From Utricularia gibba (lineage: Eukaryota; Streptophyta; Magnoliopsida; Lamiales; Lentibulariaceae), in assembly GCA_002189035.1 (NCBI GenBank), contig NEEC01000016.1, positions 496,001 through 560,000 on the forward strand: a stretch of DNA of 64,000 bases, read 5' to 3'. Made by a program: the position numbers and the translations under genes. Below the pieces are notes generated by a model, which saw only the letters and a program-made list of their open reading frames with translations, did no database searches and was not told the DNA's origin. How positions within the stretch are numbered: the stretch's first letter is position 1; each line of letters starts with the position of its first letter. Positions 1 to 10,821 of this stretch are shown here, piece after piece.

Positions 1-1028
1 CGGTAAGTATTCAACGATTGGACGAGTAAACTAGAAAAACCCTTCGTTTACAGCCTTGTTTTTTTTTCTCGCTAGGGTTTTTGGTTTTGATGAAGAAACA
101 ATCCCAACTCAATATGGCGTTTCACTTCCACATGCAAAAATCGAGCAACCCCCTTGTGAATTCACCGCAGAGACCAAAAAATACAAAAAAAATTAGAAAA
201 AAATGGTTGTATCATCCGGCAGAACTCCCCTCTTCCCGGGAATTCAATATACGAATCTCAGGCTCGTCCCGTTCCCGTTCCCGTTCGTGGGGAATATTTT
301 CAGTTCAGCGTATCAGCAATTTAATATTTCTTATATTAATAATAATTATTATTATACTCACGTACCCGGTACCCACCCTGCAATGCACAGTCAGATTCAG
401 TCAGATTATTTTATTTTTTACAAAAAGAAATTATAAAATCATGCTTTAAGTAATTAAATATAAATAATGTTTCTGTTCTCATTTCGTTTGATATTTTTAA
501 ATATATATTGTGATAATTCCTAAGAATAGATTCTCTAAAAAAGAAAAGGGTAAAGATGGAACATTTTTATAGCTTGATCTTAAAAGTCAGATGATGCAAT
601 TAAATTAGTTTTATATCTCAATCATTCGATCTCTAATGGTTTCTGTGCAAAGTAATTAAGGTATAATTAAATTTAACCTAATCCCTATTACAAATTATTA
701 GTAATTTAAAATGATTCAGTCACGATTTTTTTAAATAATCTTCCCCATCTCTTGTAGGTTGAAATGTAACTAACTAAGCTTTATACTTCAATTCAAAAAC
801 CCCACAATGAAACTGTCAAAAAAAAGTGTGAAAATCTGTACTCTGGACAAGAATGCTCAAGAACAGAAAATACTCCCCAGGCTCAGATAAAAAATCATCA
901 CCATCATCAGCAACATGAGGATCTCCAGAATTTGGTTTCAAATGCCTCAAGAGATGAATGTAAAGCCTGTAGGAATAGGTATCCTCTGATAGCAGGAAGC
1001 AACTAACCGGTGTTTCCTTCAACTGATG
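1..1028. other. AT-rich intergenic, ending in 3' UTR of the PHAX-domain gene
   Basis: No gene is supported in the first 800 bases. They are AT-rich, with short TAA runs near 340-360 and no conserved reading frame. From about 800 to 1028 the sequence is probably the 3' untranslated region of the minus-strand gene that follows. Confidence 0.5.
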
Positions 1029-2589
1029 CTATTGATCGTTGTGATCATCTCCTGAAACAATGTCATCATATGAGACGGGCACCCGTATTCGATCATGAAC
1101 TGATCTACGTTTCTGGGCATCAGTTGGAATCTCAAACTGGATGCTGTCTTCAGGGGTGACCTTTGGAACAGTGGATGGATCACTTTGCAAAGTGGCCTCT
1201 ACCGGCTGCTTCAGTTCTAGCTTGTTATTAGCTTGTTGCTTAAATTGCTTCTGTGAGAGCACAAGATTAATGCATCAGATGCTCATATGTCAGCTCATAC
1301 ACATGAAATTCTTGAACTGTGCACAACGAGAAACGTTTACATACCTCAAACTCTTTCCCCTTTTTCATTATTTCCTTATACGCAGTTGGATCACGCACCT
1401 TGATGAGGCTCCACAATATACCACCACCATTACGAAACCGGCTTCCATCTGCAGTTCTTTGCCCTCCGCATGATTGAATAGCATCCACCTGAAAGTCATT
1501 TATGTCATGGTATGCGGGAAAAACACCCACGGACTGCTAAGGTCAAAACTGCATGCTCATGCTTGACTTCATAAATGACACAGCCACAAGTTGATTATGT
1601 GATCAATTAGTGGAGTCGATAGGCAAGATTTATCACGAGCCTTCTCTTTTTGAAAAAAAAAATATTAACAGGAGTATCCAGATTTGATGAAGGCTTCGTG
1701 GCTAATTGCCTCGAATCCCACCAATCAGCAAGAATGCTGGGTGTATTAATCTCGTGTGAGAGGCGACTAGGAAAAAGTGAAAATTGAGCCATAAATGCAA
1801 AACCATGAAAATCAACCTACATCAATGGAAAAGATGAGGAAGCATTCTTATATCAAAGTTTCATTTGGATGAAAGCAAGAAATTCTTCAAACGGTGGATC
1901 TGCGAATGAATTGAGACAACATCAAACCAAGAGCAAGAAGACACAGTCCGAAAGCATGTGGGGTGTTGTGGTTTAATTTGTCTCACCTTCAATTAGAAAA
2001 CGCAGTCTGTCTCTAACAGACATCGGCGGCAGGATAAAGTTAATGGAAAGATTATGTTGTGTGGTTAATTGTTAAAGTATAAAAAAACATTCTGGTTGAA
2101 AATATGATGACATGGTAAGAGGAGTTTATATAACATTACCTCTTTTAAGAGATCACTCAATGCAGAGACACCAAGACAGCCAACAGCAGTCCATATAAGA
2201 TATGATTTTCTCTCTCGCAAACTCTTGCATGCTTCAGAAACAAACCTAAACAGTGCAACAGAGCAAAAAAGTATCACAAAACAATTCAAAGCGAAAGCTT
2301 TAAGAAATTGGCAACGAGTAAGAGAAGAAGCAAACTTGTTAATGTTGGTCACATTTCCGGCTTTACAACGGCCTCTTTTTTTCCGGTTCTTCTTCCTTGT
2401 TTTCTTGTATTTTAAAGTCTTGCTGCTAGAATCTTCATGTCCATGTTCAAAACTATCACCACAAGTTTCCCCTTCTTTGCTTGGTTCAATAAACTCGCCT
2501 TCTTCAGCATCAAGCATCTCAATGTCTAGCCCGTTTTCTGCACCTTCCTCATCAAAAAGCGAATCCAGCAAGCTCTCTTCGTTTTCCAT
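1029..2589 (-). CDS. PHAX RNA-binding-domain protein
   Basis: Four coding exons are read on the minus strand: 2589-2336, 2245-2140, 1488-1345 and 1250-1029. They give 241 residues in one frame. The N-terminal third is acidic (MENEESLLDSLFDEE) and is followed by a Lys/Arg-rich stretch typical of a nuclear signal. Residues about 83-170 carry the PHAX RNA-binding domain, seen as SYLIWTAVGCLGVSALSDLL, CGGQRTADGSRFRNGGGILW and YKEIMKKGKEFEKQ. In animals PHAX bridges capped snRNA to the export receptor; the role of the plant proteins is little known, so function here is inference from the domain. A further non-coding 5' exon near 2830-2895 is likely, because an acceptor (TTTTGTCATGTAG) precedes the ATG. 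The start is the first in-frame ATG after that acceptor. Confidence 0.85.
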
Positions 2590-2611
2590 GAGTGCAGGAC
2601 CTTTAGAATAC

Positions 2612-3096
2612 CTACATGACAAAATAACATGCCCCATCATGAACGAAAATTGACAAAAAAAAAACAACCCAACTCCCGAAAAGAAATCGCAATTGTATGT
2701 TCTATCAGCGATTGCGAACCAGCTTCCATGACAACAAAAGAAGCATAAATCATTAAATCATAAACAGAAAAAGGCATCACAATCAACTTGTAAGATCCCT
2801 AAAAAATCTCAGGAGAACCGATCTAATGATACCCGGAAGAAGTCAGTGACTTGCACAGGGAGACCACAGAAACCCTACACGGCGAAGAGCGGCTCCCCCC
2901 AACTTCACAGTTTCAAAATAATAGAATGTTATATGCAACGAAAATGTATCTGTTCTTTTTTCTTATTTTAGATAATGAATAAATTGATACTGCTTCTTTT
3001 TCCTCGTAATTCCGCGTTTTCTCTAAATTCAAGAAGGGCAATTGAGTTGCGATTGGGGTTTCTTACCTGAAAGTTAGGTGACTCGACCTCTCGACG
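2612..3096. promoter_or_regulatory. Divergent promoter region between PHAX-domain and SAM-domain genes
   Basis: The two genes are transcribed away from each other and their start codons are 507 bases apart. On the minus side this includes a probable 5' UTR intron (about 2612-2831) and leader. The remaining core promoter space is only 150-200 bases, near 2890-3060. The layout suggests a shared bidirectional promoter. No individual element is called. Confidence 0.4.
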
Positions 3097-5243
3097 ATGT
3101 ACGCCGATCAGCTGGAGGCTCAAGCCAACAGATCGGTGAAGGACCGGCTGAACGGAAATTTTGCTTCTGCTGCAGGTGGCCGCAGACCCGTCGCGGGAAA
3201 GAGGTTAACTTGTTTGAACTCTGGAACTATTCTTATTTGTCAAGAAAACAATTGTGTTGTGGTTATGTGGAACGCTTTCGGTGCGCATGATTTGCTATGA
3301 AGTTAGGCCTCTTGACCTTGTATGGCTTTTAACGGAAAAATGGATAACTCTTCTGCTGATTGTTTTTTTACCTTTGACTGCTCTAAGATTGGTCCGTGGT
3401 TTTTAAGTATAAACCGGTGGTATATATTGAATGAAAAGAACGCTTATTTGAAACTTGAAGCACTTGCTTAGGGTATGTTGATGTGCAAGGACATGTTGTC
3501 TCTGTAACGTGCAGATAGCGTTGAAGGTAACTAGGTTTCTTGGCAGTTACAGATAGGCTGTGTTTGATGTGGCTGATTTTCCATGACATTCTTCATTGAA
3601 GTTTTTGTATTTCGTGTTTTAAAATAGTAGTGGAATCTATGAAATTTAAGATAATGTGATGACAGTTATGGAACCATACATATTATGTTATGCTTAATGA
3701 ATAATCACCAAGTGTATGTGCAAAAATGTCAGGATAAACAGGAGCTTAGCTTGTGTAGACTTGGTCTCTTTTAGGATAGATTTGAAGTTCAGTGGTCCAG
3801 CTGCCCCATGCTTGTTATGTGCTGTTGTACATATTACACACTGTTCATGCCTGCATTTTTTATTTGGGAAGACCACCTCATCTTGTGGATACAAATGTCA
3901 TGTAGAAGAAGAGAAGATGATGGGAAGTGGGAGCACGATCTTTTTCAGGATAAAGTACCTGCTGTATCAAGTATGGCGAGTTGTTTTATGCTTAATTAGT
4001 ACAGGAAATATGGATTTCTTCAGTTACCTGGATGCTGTACAAATAAGCTGTGAATCATATTTAATGACTTTGAAGATCGCATGATTGGTGCAAGGGATCT
4101 TCGTCTGAAGCTCCAAAGGAAGAATATTATTGAACGAGCTGATCAAAACTTGAGGGAATCTGTTTCTGGTACAAGGGACTTGCGTGAAAAGCTCTCTGGT
4201 ACATTGTATACTCGTCCTTCCAAATCTAAGGTATCTGCAGTTCGAAAAAATCCTGTTTCTGAGGTCACCAAACGCACTCGGAAGAGCATCATATTCCAAG
4301 CATCTAATCCAGAAACCAATACAAATGATGCCAAAGCAAAGAAACCAGTACAACAGGGGGTGAGCCTCATGATTTTTGTTCTCTTCCGGTGGATGTTTGC
4401 TGCCACCCTGCTGCTCCTGCTAGGGGAGACGCAGGTGCTCCTTCATCAATTGGTTCATTTTCTTTTTTCAGTTATGCTCCGTGGATGACTTCCTGCAGTC
4501 ATTGGGCCTTGAGAAATATTCGATTACACTTCAGGCTGAAGAGGTAACCTATATACCTTAATTTTTTCAAAGGTGGATATATGATTTTCCTAATTCATAT
4601 AGCAAAGTGAAAATATATGGCAGGTTGATATGACAGCTCTTTTGCATATGAAGGATGAAGACTTTAAAGCTCTGGGAATTCCAATGGTGAGCTTTTAGTT
4701 TGATATGATTTCCATAGCAAATACGAATATTCTTCATGATGCTATTTTATATTATAAACGAGTAATGTTTCAAGACTTACCCTTTCTGCTGTTAGTCCTT
4801 ATTTATTCCTGCATGCACGCGCTTTCAGTTAAATACGGACTATACTCGTTGACTATACCCTCATTAATGGCCATTCATTCTTGGAATGTATACTTTACCT
4901 TCTTTTTCCTTAAAGTAGCTTTACTCTTTCCAAGCTAGAAAGACCTACGGCCTGATTCATACTCAATTGTTTAGTTGCAGAAACGCTATCAATTAATCCC
5001 CTCAATTCGATAGATTTCCCTATTGCTCTGACCAAGGCTTCCTCTTATTTGCTTGAGTTTTATCTCTCCCATCCTCGTACGAATTACTTCAATTCAGCGT
5101 CTGCGTAGTGCATGGCACGTTATTGACAGCACTGGGTGACCTTCATGGATGCCTAGTAATAATCACTCCAATCTTCTTGCTTCTTGTTTCAGGGACCAAG
5201 AAAAAAGATTCTTCTGGAACTTGAATCGAAATCCAACATCTGA
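3097..5243 (+). CDS. SAM (sterile alpha motif) domain protein
   Basis: Six exons keep frame: 3097-3203, 3906-3970, 4076-4359, 4472-4543, 4624-4686 and 5193-5243, giving 213 residues. The N-terminus (MYADQLEAQANRSVKDRLNG) and the GARDLRLKLQ repeat-like segment match a small plant family. The C-terminal 65 residues form a compact SAM domain (VDDFLQSLGLEKYSITLQ, then VDMTALLHMKDEDFKALGI and GPRKKILLEL), spread over three short exons. SAM domains mediate protein or RNA contacts; no specific partner can be inferred. The basic middle region (RKNPVSEVTKRTRKS) suggests nucleic-acid or nuclear association. The 3' UTR probably extends to about 5600. The neighbour PHAX-domain gene shares the promoter region. 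Confidence 0.85.
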
Positions 5244-6035
5244 GTTTGCAAGGCTCTTCGATTTTCTTTTCTTGAGGCTTTTTTCTAGGAAAAATTGCTG
5301 GATCAGCTGGCTTGCGCTTCCTTCCTGTTAGGCCATTATATATTTGTTGTTGCTGTTGTTGTAGAGCAAGCAAGTTGAAGCGATCTTATTTCTGTACTGA
5401 ATCATGGCTCCTGCTTAGTCATTTATCAAGATGGTTATTATTAGTTCTAATTTTTAATATTTTTTCTCTGCCCCGTTTTCTTCTCTTCTCCCACATGTTC
5501 TTGTGCTCGCTTCTCATCAACCTGCTTTGAGATTAGTAGTAAATGCGTTTACCGCAGACATGAAGTACACAGATCATCCCCTGGACTGTAAATGATGTAT
5601 ACTGTACGGTCATCATCACTTATCCCCCACCCTGAACATCATCCATGGCTAACTTTTTCAACGTTCCAGATTCCGCTGCCTGACGGCGATTGAAGTTTGT
5701 CTTTGGTGGATGATCAATGAATGCTTTTATCTCCAGAATAAAATACTGTTTCCAGGTTCCCCACACTTACATATTGCATTATTTGATGGCGACATGGAGT
5801 TTAACAGCTGGAGGAAGAAACTTGGAGGAAATTTTGACCAAGGGTGAAATGGAGATGCGAAGGTGACCAACCAGCAAAAATCAGAAGTTCTGGTCAAATC
5901 ATCGACCGGTCCTTCTTCTTCCATGCGGTTTTGTATACAGGCACCTTCATCGCTCCTTCTTTGACTTTCCTCTGAGAAGTATCAGAGGTCGCTTAGTACA
6001 GAGTGGAAAGGGATCACTTCGAGTTTGCAGAGATC
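5244..6035 (+). other. SAM gene 3' UTR and RIN4-like gene promoter/leader
   Basis: No coding exon is supported here. The first part is likely 3' UTR of the SAM gene and contains a short GTT/GCT run near 5345-5365. The second part is the promoter and leader of the RIN4-like gene, whose ATG is at 6036. Confidence 0.4.
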
Positions 6036-7787
6036 ATGGCTGTGAGTTCGCCTCCATATCCTTTACTGCAATAGTTGCTTTACTTTTCTAAAAAGCCTGT
6101 ATTTGTTTCTCATCACTATCTTACTTGGAGTATTGCGTTTTATGTACATGTAATCTATAGCTGCGAACTAGTTCTGTTGTATAGATGTGTGTTCACTGCA
6201 GATTGTGATGATTTTGGTTTAACAAGCATTTTGATGTACCTATTTTAATTCGCTGCTGTATACAATCCTACATGTCTTTGCATCCCGTATGTTGTTTCTG
6301 CAGAGGCATGATAAACCAGAGTGGGGTGTGTCGGCAGTCCTAAAGAGAAACATAAATCCAGATGGGCCAAAGGGCAGTCCTGAAATGTCCCCTGCTCCAC
6401 CAAGAGTCATACAAGAGGAATCACAGAGAAGAGGGCTATCCAACCCTTCCTCAGGAAGAGGAGGTCAGGGAGGAAATGGTGGCCTGCAGCAGCCTCCAGT
6501 CCAACAGAGGGTTAGAAAACCCTCGGCGTACTGCCCCTATGAGCAGCTGCCTGCATCTTCCGGAAGACCAGGTGCAAGGTCTGAACAAAGCTATGAGAGA
6601 TCACCTCTTCATCCCCAGCAGAGCCTTTCTTTGAGGCCTGGTGCGATCATGGATTGTGGCTTTGGAAAGTCCCCAGCTCATCCAATTCAAGCTCGTTCTC
6701 CGAAGGTGGATGCCAATTCCAATCAGAGGTTTGAAAGGTCTCCTCATCATCCGCAGCTGCAAGCTAGAACTGCGCGCCAAGGCAAAGATAAATCTTATGA
6801 AGGGGCCGGGGCAAAGCAAACCAGGGAAGATGCAGAAAGTGTAAGTTTTTTTTTTTTTTTTTTTGCTAGATTTGTAACAAGGATCACTTAATTGCTCCAT
6901 CATTTTGTAGTTGAAAAATCCCAAAATGTCCCCTGCTCAACCAAGAATCGTACAGGAGGAAACACTGGGAAGAGGGCTGTCCAAGCCTTCCTCAAGAAGA
7001 GGAGGTCGAAATGGTGGTTTGCAGCAGCCTCCGGTCCAACAGAGTGTTACTGACAGCTCCGCATACTCTCCGTATGAGCAGCTGCCTGCACCTTCCGGAA
7101 GACCAGGTGCAAGGTCTGAACAAAGCTATGAGAGATCACGTACTCATCCCCAGCCGAGCCATTCTCCGAGGCCGGGTGGCTTTGAAAAGTCCCCAGTTCA
7201 TCCAAATCAATCTCGTTCTCCCAAGGTGGATGCCAAGCCCAATCGCAGGTATGAAAGATCTCCTCTTCATCCCCAGCTGCGACCTAAAACTGTGCGCCAA
7301 GGCAAAGATAAAGATTATGAAGGGACTCGGGCAAAGCAAATCAAGCAAGATCCAGAAACTGTAAGTTTTTTTTTTTCCCCTTTATTCCTAGTTTTGTAAC
7401 AAGGATCCCTCAACTGCTCCATCATTTTGCAGCCTGATGAAGAGGTGGCTATTCCAGAATTCAGCACATTGAACAGAAAAGATTCCGAAAAGGTGTCCGA
7501 GATATTCGGTATAATTTTTAAATCAAGGCAGAATCCAAATCACCCTCTCCACACCAATCGCTCCAATCCTCCCTCAGAATCAAAGGTCAGTTCATCATCC
7601 CTTTGGCTTGAGTGAGAACACCAGTTCTTATTGAAAGTAGCCAGTTCCAACACCGTTCCTACTTTCTCCTCTTGAACTTGAGAAGCAGTACTGCGGCATT
7701 TAGCTTGTGTAAGATTCACTGTGCTCGAATTCAAGTGTGTTTGTCTCATGCCTCTTGCAGAAATCCTGGTGCTGCTTCCCCTGGTGA
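6036..7787 (+). CDS. RIN4/NOI-like protein with duplicated central exon
   Basis: Five exons: 6036-6041 (only ATG GCT), 6304-6840, 6911-7360, 7433-7585 and 7761-7787, giving 390 residues, about twice the length of typical RIN4. RIN4 is a plasma-membrane-tethered immune regulator targeted by bacterial effectors. Evidence for the family is the minimal MA first exon, an NPDGP segment resembling the NPNDP of RIN4 after its first NOI motif, a C-terminal NOI-like block (IPEFSTLNRKDSEKVSEIF) and a cysteine/aromatic tail KSWCCFPW resembling the acylated RIN4 tail. Exons 2 and 3 are homologous to each other. Both NOI cores are degenerate: the usual P-x-F-G-x-W is absent. It could be a divergent or decaying family member; all splice junctions still keep frame. 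Confidence 0.7.
6378..7432 (+). repeat. Tandem exon-plus-intron duplication inside the RIN4-like gene
   Basis: Copy 1 (about 6378-6910) and copy 2 (6911-7432) align from the shared ATGTCCCCTGCTC through GRPGARSEQSYERS, RSPKVDA and RQGKDK to the following intron. The introns match too: both begin GTAAGT plus a poly-T run and end in TTTGTAACAAGGATC ... CTCCATCATTTTG(T/C)AG. Copy 1 has a small extra segment near 6640-6660. Confidence 0.85.
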
Positions 7788-8611
7788 TGCCGCTGCTCCT
7801 CACAATGAGTTGTCCAGAACGCACGTGCACGTGGACTTTACTACAGAACTTATAACCAGTCTGAGATTGAATTTGAAATTTGATTTTTTTCAGTAATTTT
7901 GATAAAAAAAATCCTAAATTTAAAAATGTTAATTTAGATAATTATTTCAATGTTTCAAAGGATATTAATTTATTGTAAAAGGAAATTGTAGATGAATTTA
8001 AAAATATTGATTATAATTTAATAAATAATTGCAATATTCTTTTTATTGGAGGAATAAATAAATGTAGTTTAATTAGTTAAATCTGAAATATGGCAAGAGA
8101 AAAAAAAAAAAAAAGCAGCCAATAATGGAAAGGGCTTAACTGTCTTTTCCATGCATGATCCAAAAGCCAGGAGTCAAAGGCGCCAATTCTTGGCGGTGGT
8201 TGCAAATTTTCGAAAGTGTGCTGCCCTCTTCAAATCTTGAAACTTTGAAGCCCACCAAATTGGTTTGAGCATCCGATCTGCTCGGTGCCCATTTAGTTTT
8301 CCTCCAGTCGAAGAGAAGCCGCTGTGGAAACGGAACGGCGGAGGGCGGCAGGACCCCAATTCTACTCTGTCAAAACAATTTTCAGGTGTACCATTCACAA
8401 TTTCTCCTCTTTGCTACTAATTATGAGGAGCGAGCTTGAACCCATCTCAGAATTTGTGTCTGGGTTCATGTTCAATCGTAATTTAGTCTCGGAGATGGGT
8501 GCTAATATATCCCGAGTTGAGATAGCATTGTTTCATGAGTGCTTGTGAAGATTTACAGCACTAATATTTGGTCTTTTGTTGGGATTACGTTTTTTGTTCT
8601 CGGGTGTTGGT
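7788..8611. other. Intergenic between RIN4-like gene and CDC45
   Basis: An AT-rich stretch at 7870-8110 includes an A15 run near 8100. It is followed by a more GC-balanced segment (8160-8611) that is the CDC45 promoter and leader. No gene is seen. Confidence 0.5.
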
Positions 8612-10408
8612 ATGGTTAGGGAGCAGAGTGTTGACTCCTTTTACTCTCGTTTGAGGGCGTCTGCGCTAGCCTCTGCTTCATCTGCACCTCTGTTGATTTT
8701 CCCTTCAACTTCAGATGTTGATTCTTTATGTGCCTTGAAGATTATTGGGCATGTTCTGGAATCTGATTCAATTAGATATGCTTGTTATCCAGTTTCTAGT
8801 TTTAAGGAAATACACAACTGTACTGAGCCTTACTTGAGTTCGTCTCTGGATGAACCCCTAACCATTTTGTTAATAAACTGGGGTTGCCATAGGGATTTGA
8901 GAAAAGAACTGGGTATCGGTTCAGCAGCTTGTGTTTTTGTTGTTGATAGTCATAGGCCTATTCACTTGCATAACCTAAGCAGCAAAAATGATCGGATTGT
9001 AGTTCTTTATACTAGGGATGATGAACTGCAGGCAGATTTGTCATACGATTTTGATGTGTCAACTCTAGCTAATGAAAGTAATTTGGATATTGATGATGAA
9101 GTTGAGGATGATTTAGACAGCGATGATGAAAATGGAAGTGAAAGTGATGATGACGATGGAGGAGGAGGTAGAAGAAGTAAAAGGAGGAGGGTTTCAGATG
9201 AAAATGAGACAGATAACGTAAAAGTTTACAGGAAACTGAAGAGAAGTTACTATCACTTGGGGACTTTTCATGGGAAGCCATCAGGATGTTTAATGTATGA
9301 TTTATCTCATTTGCTGAGGAAGAACAAGAATGAGTTGCTTTGGCTAGCTTGTGTCGCTTTAACTGATCAATTTGTGCATGAAAGGTTGACTGATGAGAGA
9401 TACCAGGCTGGAGTAATGGAACTTGAGCAGTATATCAATAGTTCTGGAAACGCTGATGCTGCAACTCATGTCACGCTCAAGGATGGCACGAAGTTTAGCT
9501 TGCCCGACACTTCCAGAATTGCTTATGAAGATGAGCCAAGGCTTATGTTATTGCAGGAGTGGAACTTGTTTGATTCAATGCTCTGCTCATCTTACATTGC
9601 CACCAAATTGAAGACATGGAGTGCTAATGGTTTGAAAAGGATGCAGTTACTTTTAGCTCGCATGGGATTTGCTAGAGAAGAATGTAAACAAAAATACCAA
9701 TATATGAGTGTTGAGATAAAACGAAGAATGAAGGATATGTTTGAACAATACCTACCTGAGTTTGGATTGACAGATTTCTATTACAGAGGTTTTTTGCTAT
9801 GGTATGGTTATAGTTCAAAGATTTCAGCTGCTGATGTTGTATATGGAGTTTCTGCCTTGTTAGAGTCGTCTGTTGAAGTGGATGGAGCTTCTTGTTCGAA
9901 GCAATTTGGTGTTGCTTATGATGCTTTATCAATAAACAAACTTGAGAAACTGGAAATTGGAATGAAGCAGGCCATCATGGTACAAAGAGCTGTTCTTAGA
10001 CAAGGAAGCATGGCCATAACAAAGAAGGGGTTCATTAGAAGTGGCAGCAAGTTTCGGTGGGTGAAGCTGGAAGACTCTGCAGACACAAAGCTCTTGTGTC
10101 ACCCTCAGGCTTTGACCAAATTTGGCTACTTTCTCTTTGATGCTCTCCAACAGAAAGGTGCAAGAATGAAACCACTTATATGTGTTTGCTACATTGGGGA
10201 ACAGAAGAAGAATGTTCTTATCGTTGGACTTTGTGGGAAGCCACGGCTTGGTGCAGTTCAAGGGAATGCATTTGGAGTCTCGCTGAGAAGTGCTGCTCAG
10301 GAGATTGGAGCAGAGTATTTCCATGAGCTGTTCGAATCATCATGGATAATTTTAGAAGCAGTGGCTGTGAACTCATTCATGATAAGATTGACAGACAAAC
10401 TTCTCTGA
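8612..10408 (+). CDS. CDC45: CDC45 DNA replication initiation factor
   Basis: A single uninterrupted exon encodes 598 residues. CDC45 joins MCM2-7 and GINS in the CMG replicative helicase in the nucleus and is needed for origin firing and fork progression. Family signatures are LLIFPSTSDVDSLCALKII near residue 30, ILLINWGCHRDLR, VFVVDSHRPIHLHNL (residues about 110-125), a long acidic/basic linker rich in D, E and S (about 160-205) and the conserved C-terminal half with LPEFGLTDFYYRGFLL. The start was set at MVREQ (8612) rather than the upstream in-frame ATG at 8576, because plant CDC45 proteins begin with MVRE. Length fits the plant family (about 600). Confidence 0.95.
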   Translation: MVREQSVDSFYSRLRASALASASSAPLLIFPSTSDVDSLCALKIIGHVLESDSIRYACYPVSSFKEIHNCTEPYLSSSLDEPLTILLINWGCHRDLRKELGIGSAACVFVVDSHRPIHLHNLSSKNDRIVVLYTRDDELQADLSYDFDVSTLANESNLDIDDEVEDDLDSDDENGSESDDDDGGGGRRSKRRRVSDENETDNVKVYRKLKRSYYHLGTFHGKPSGCLMYDLSHLLRKNKNELLWLACVALTDQFVHERLTDERYQAGVMELEQYINSSGNADAATHVTLKDGTKFSLPDTSRIAYEDEPRLMLLQEWNLFDSMLCSSYIATKLKTWSANGLKRMQLLLARMGFAREECKQKYQYMSVEIKRRMKDMFEQYLPEFGLTDFYYRGFLLWYGYSSKISAADVVYGVSALLESSVEVDGASCSKQFGVAYDALSINKLEKLEIGMKQAIMVQRAVLRQGSMAITKKGFIRSGSKFRWVKLEDSADTKLLCHPQALTKFGYFLFDALQQKGARMKPLICVCYIGEQKKNVLIVGLCGKPRLGAVQGNAFGVSLRSAAQEIGAEYFHELFESSWIILEAVAVNSFMIRLTDKLL

Positions 10409-10821
10409 AATTCCCCGTGGATTATTCACAAAGACTAATGTGAACTTCTAGAACAGGTTGACTGAAAGATGAGATTTTCCATCTCCCTTGTTTCAAAACA
10501 TTGAGTTTACTTTTATTTAATGTACCATTCTACACTTTCCTAATTTTGCTGTCATCGTAGCTTGAACTTGTAAATGTATGCATTGCGATTCTACTTTGTA
10601 ACTAAGAACCAAATCATTCTCCATGTATTGGTTGCCTTTGATGATGCTAATGCCATGAACTCAACTTGGAATTACAACCTGTCAATGCATGAGATCAAGC
10701 AGCTTGAGAATGTACTGCAACAACCAAAACTATGAAGCTAGAATCGTGTAACTGATGCCTGTGTAGTCGAATTAAAATAGAACAGGTTAAGTTAACATGG
10801 GAAGTGATCTGGTCTGCTGCA
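10409..10821. other. Convergent 3' UTRs of CDC45 and the AP2 gene
   Basis: About 410 bases separate the two stop codons, with the genes converging. No separate gene is seen; the sequence is consistent with two facing 3' UTRs. Confidence 0.5.

Noticed and set aside
3716-4084. 122-codon frame in the SAM gene
   Set aside because: It crosses the first intron, exon 2 and the second intron of the SAM gene in the wrong phase.
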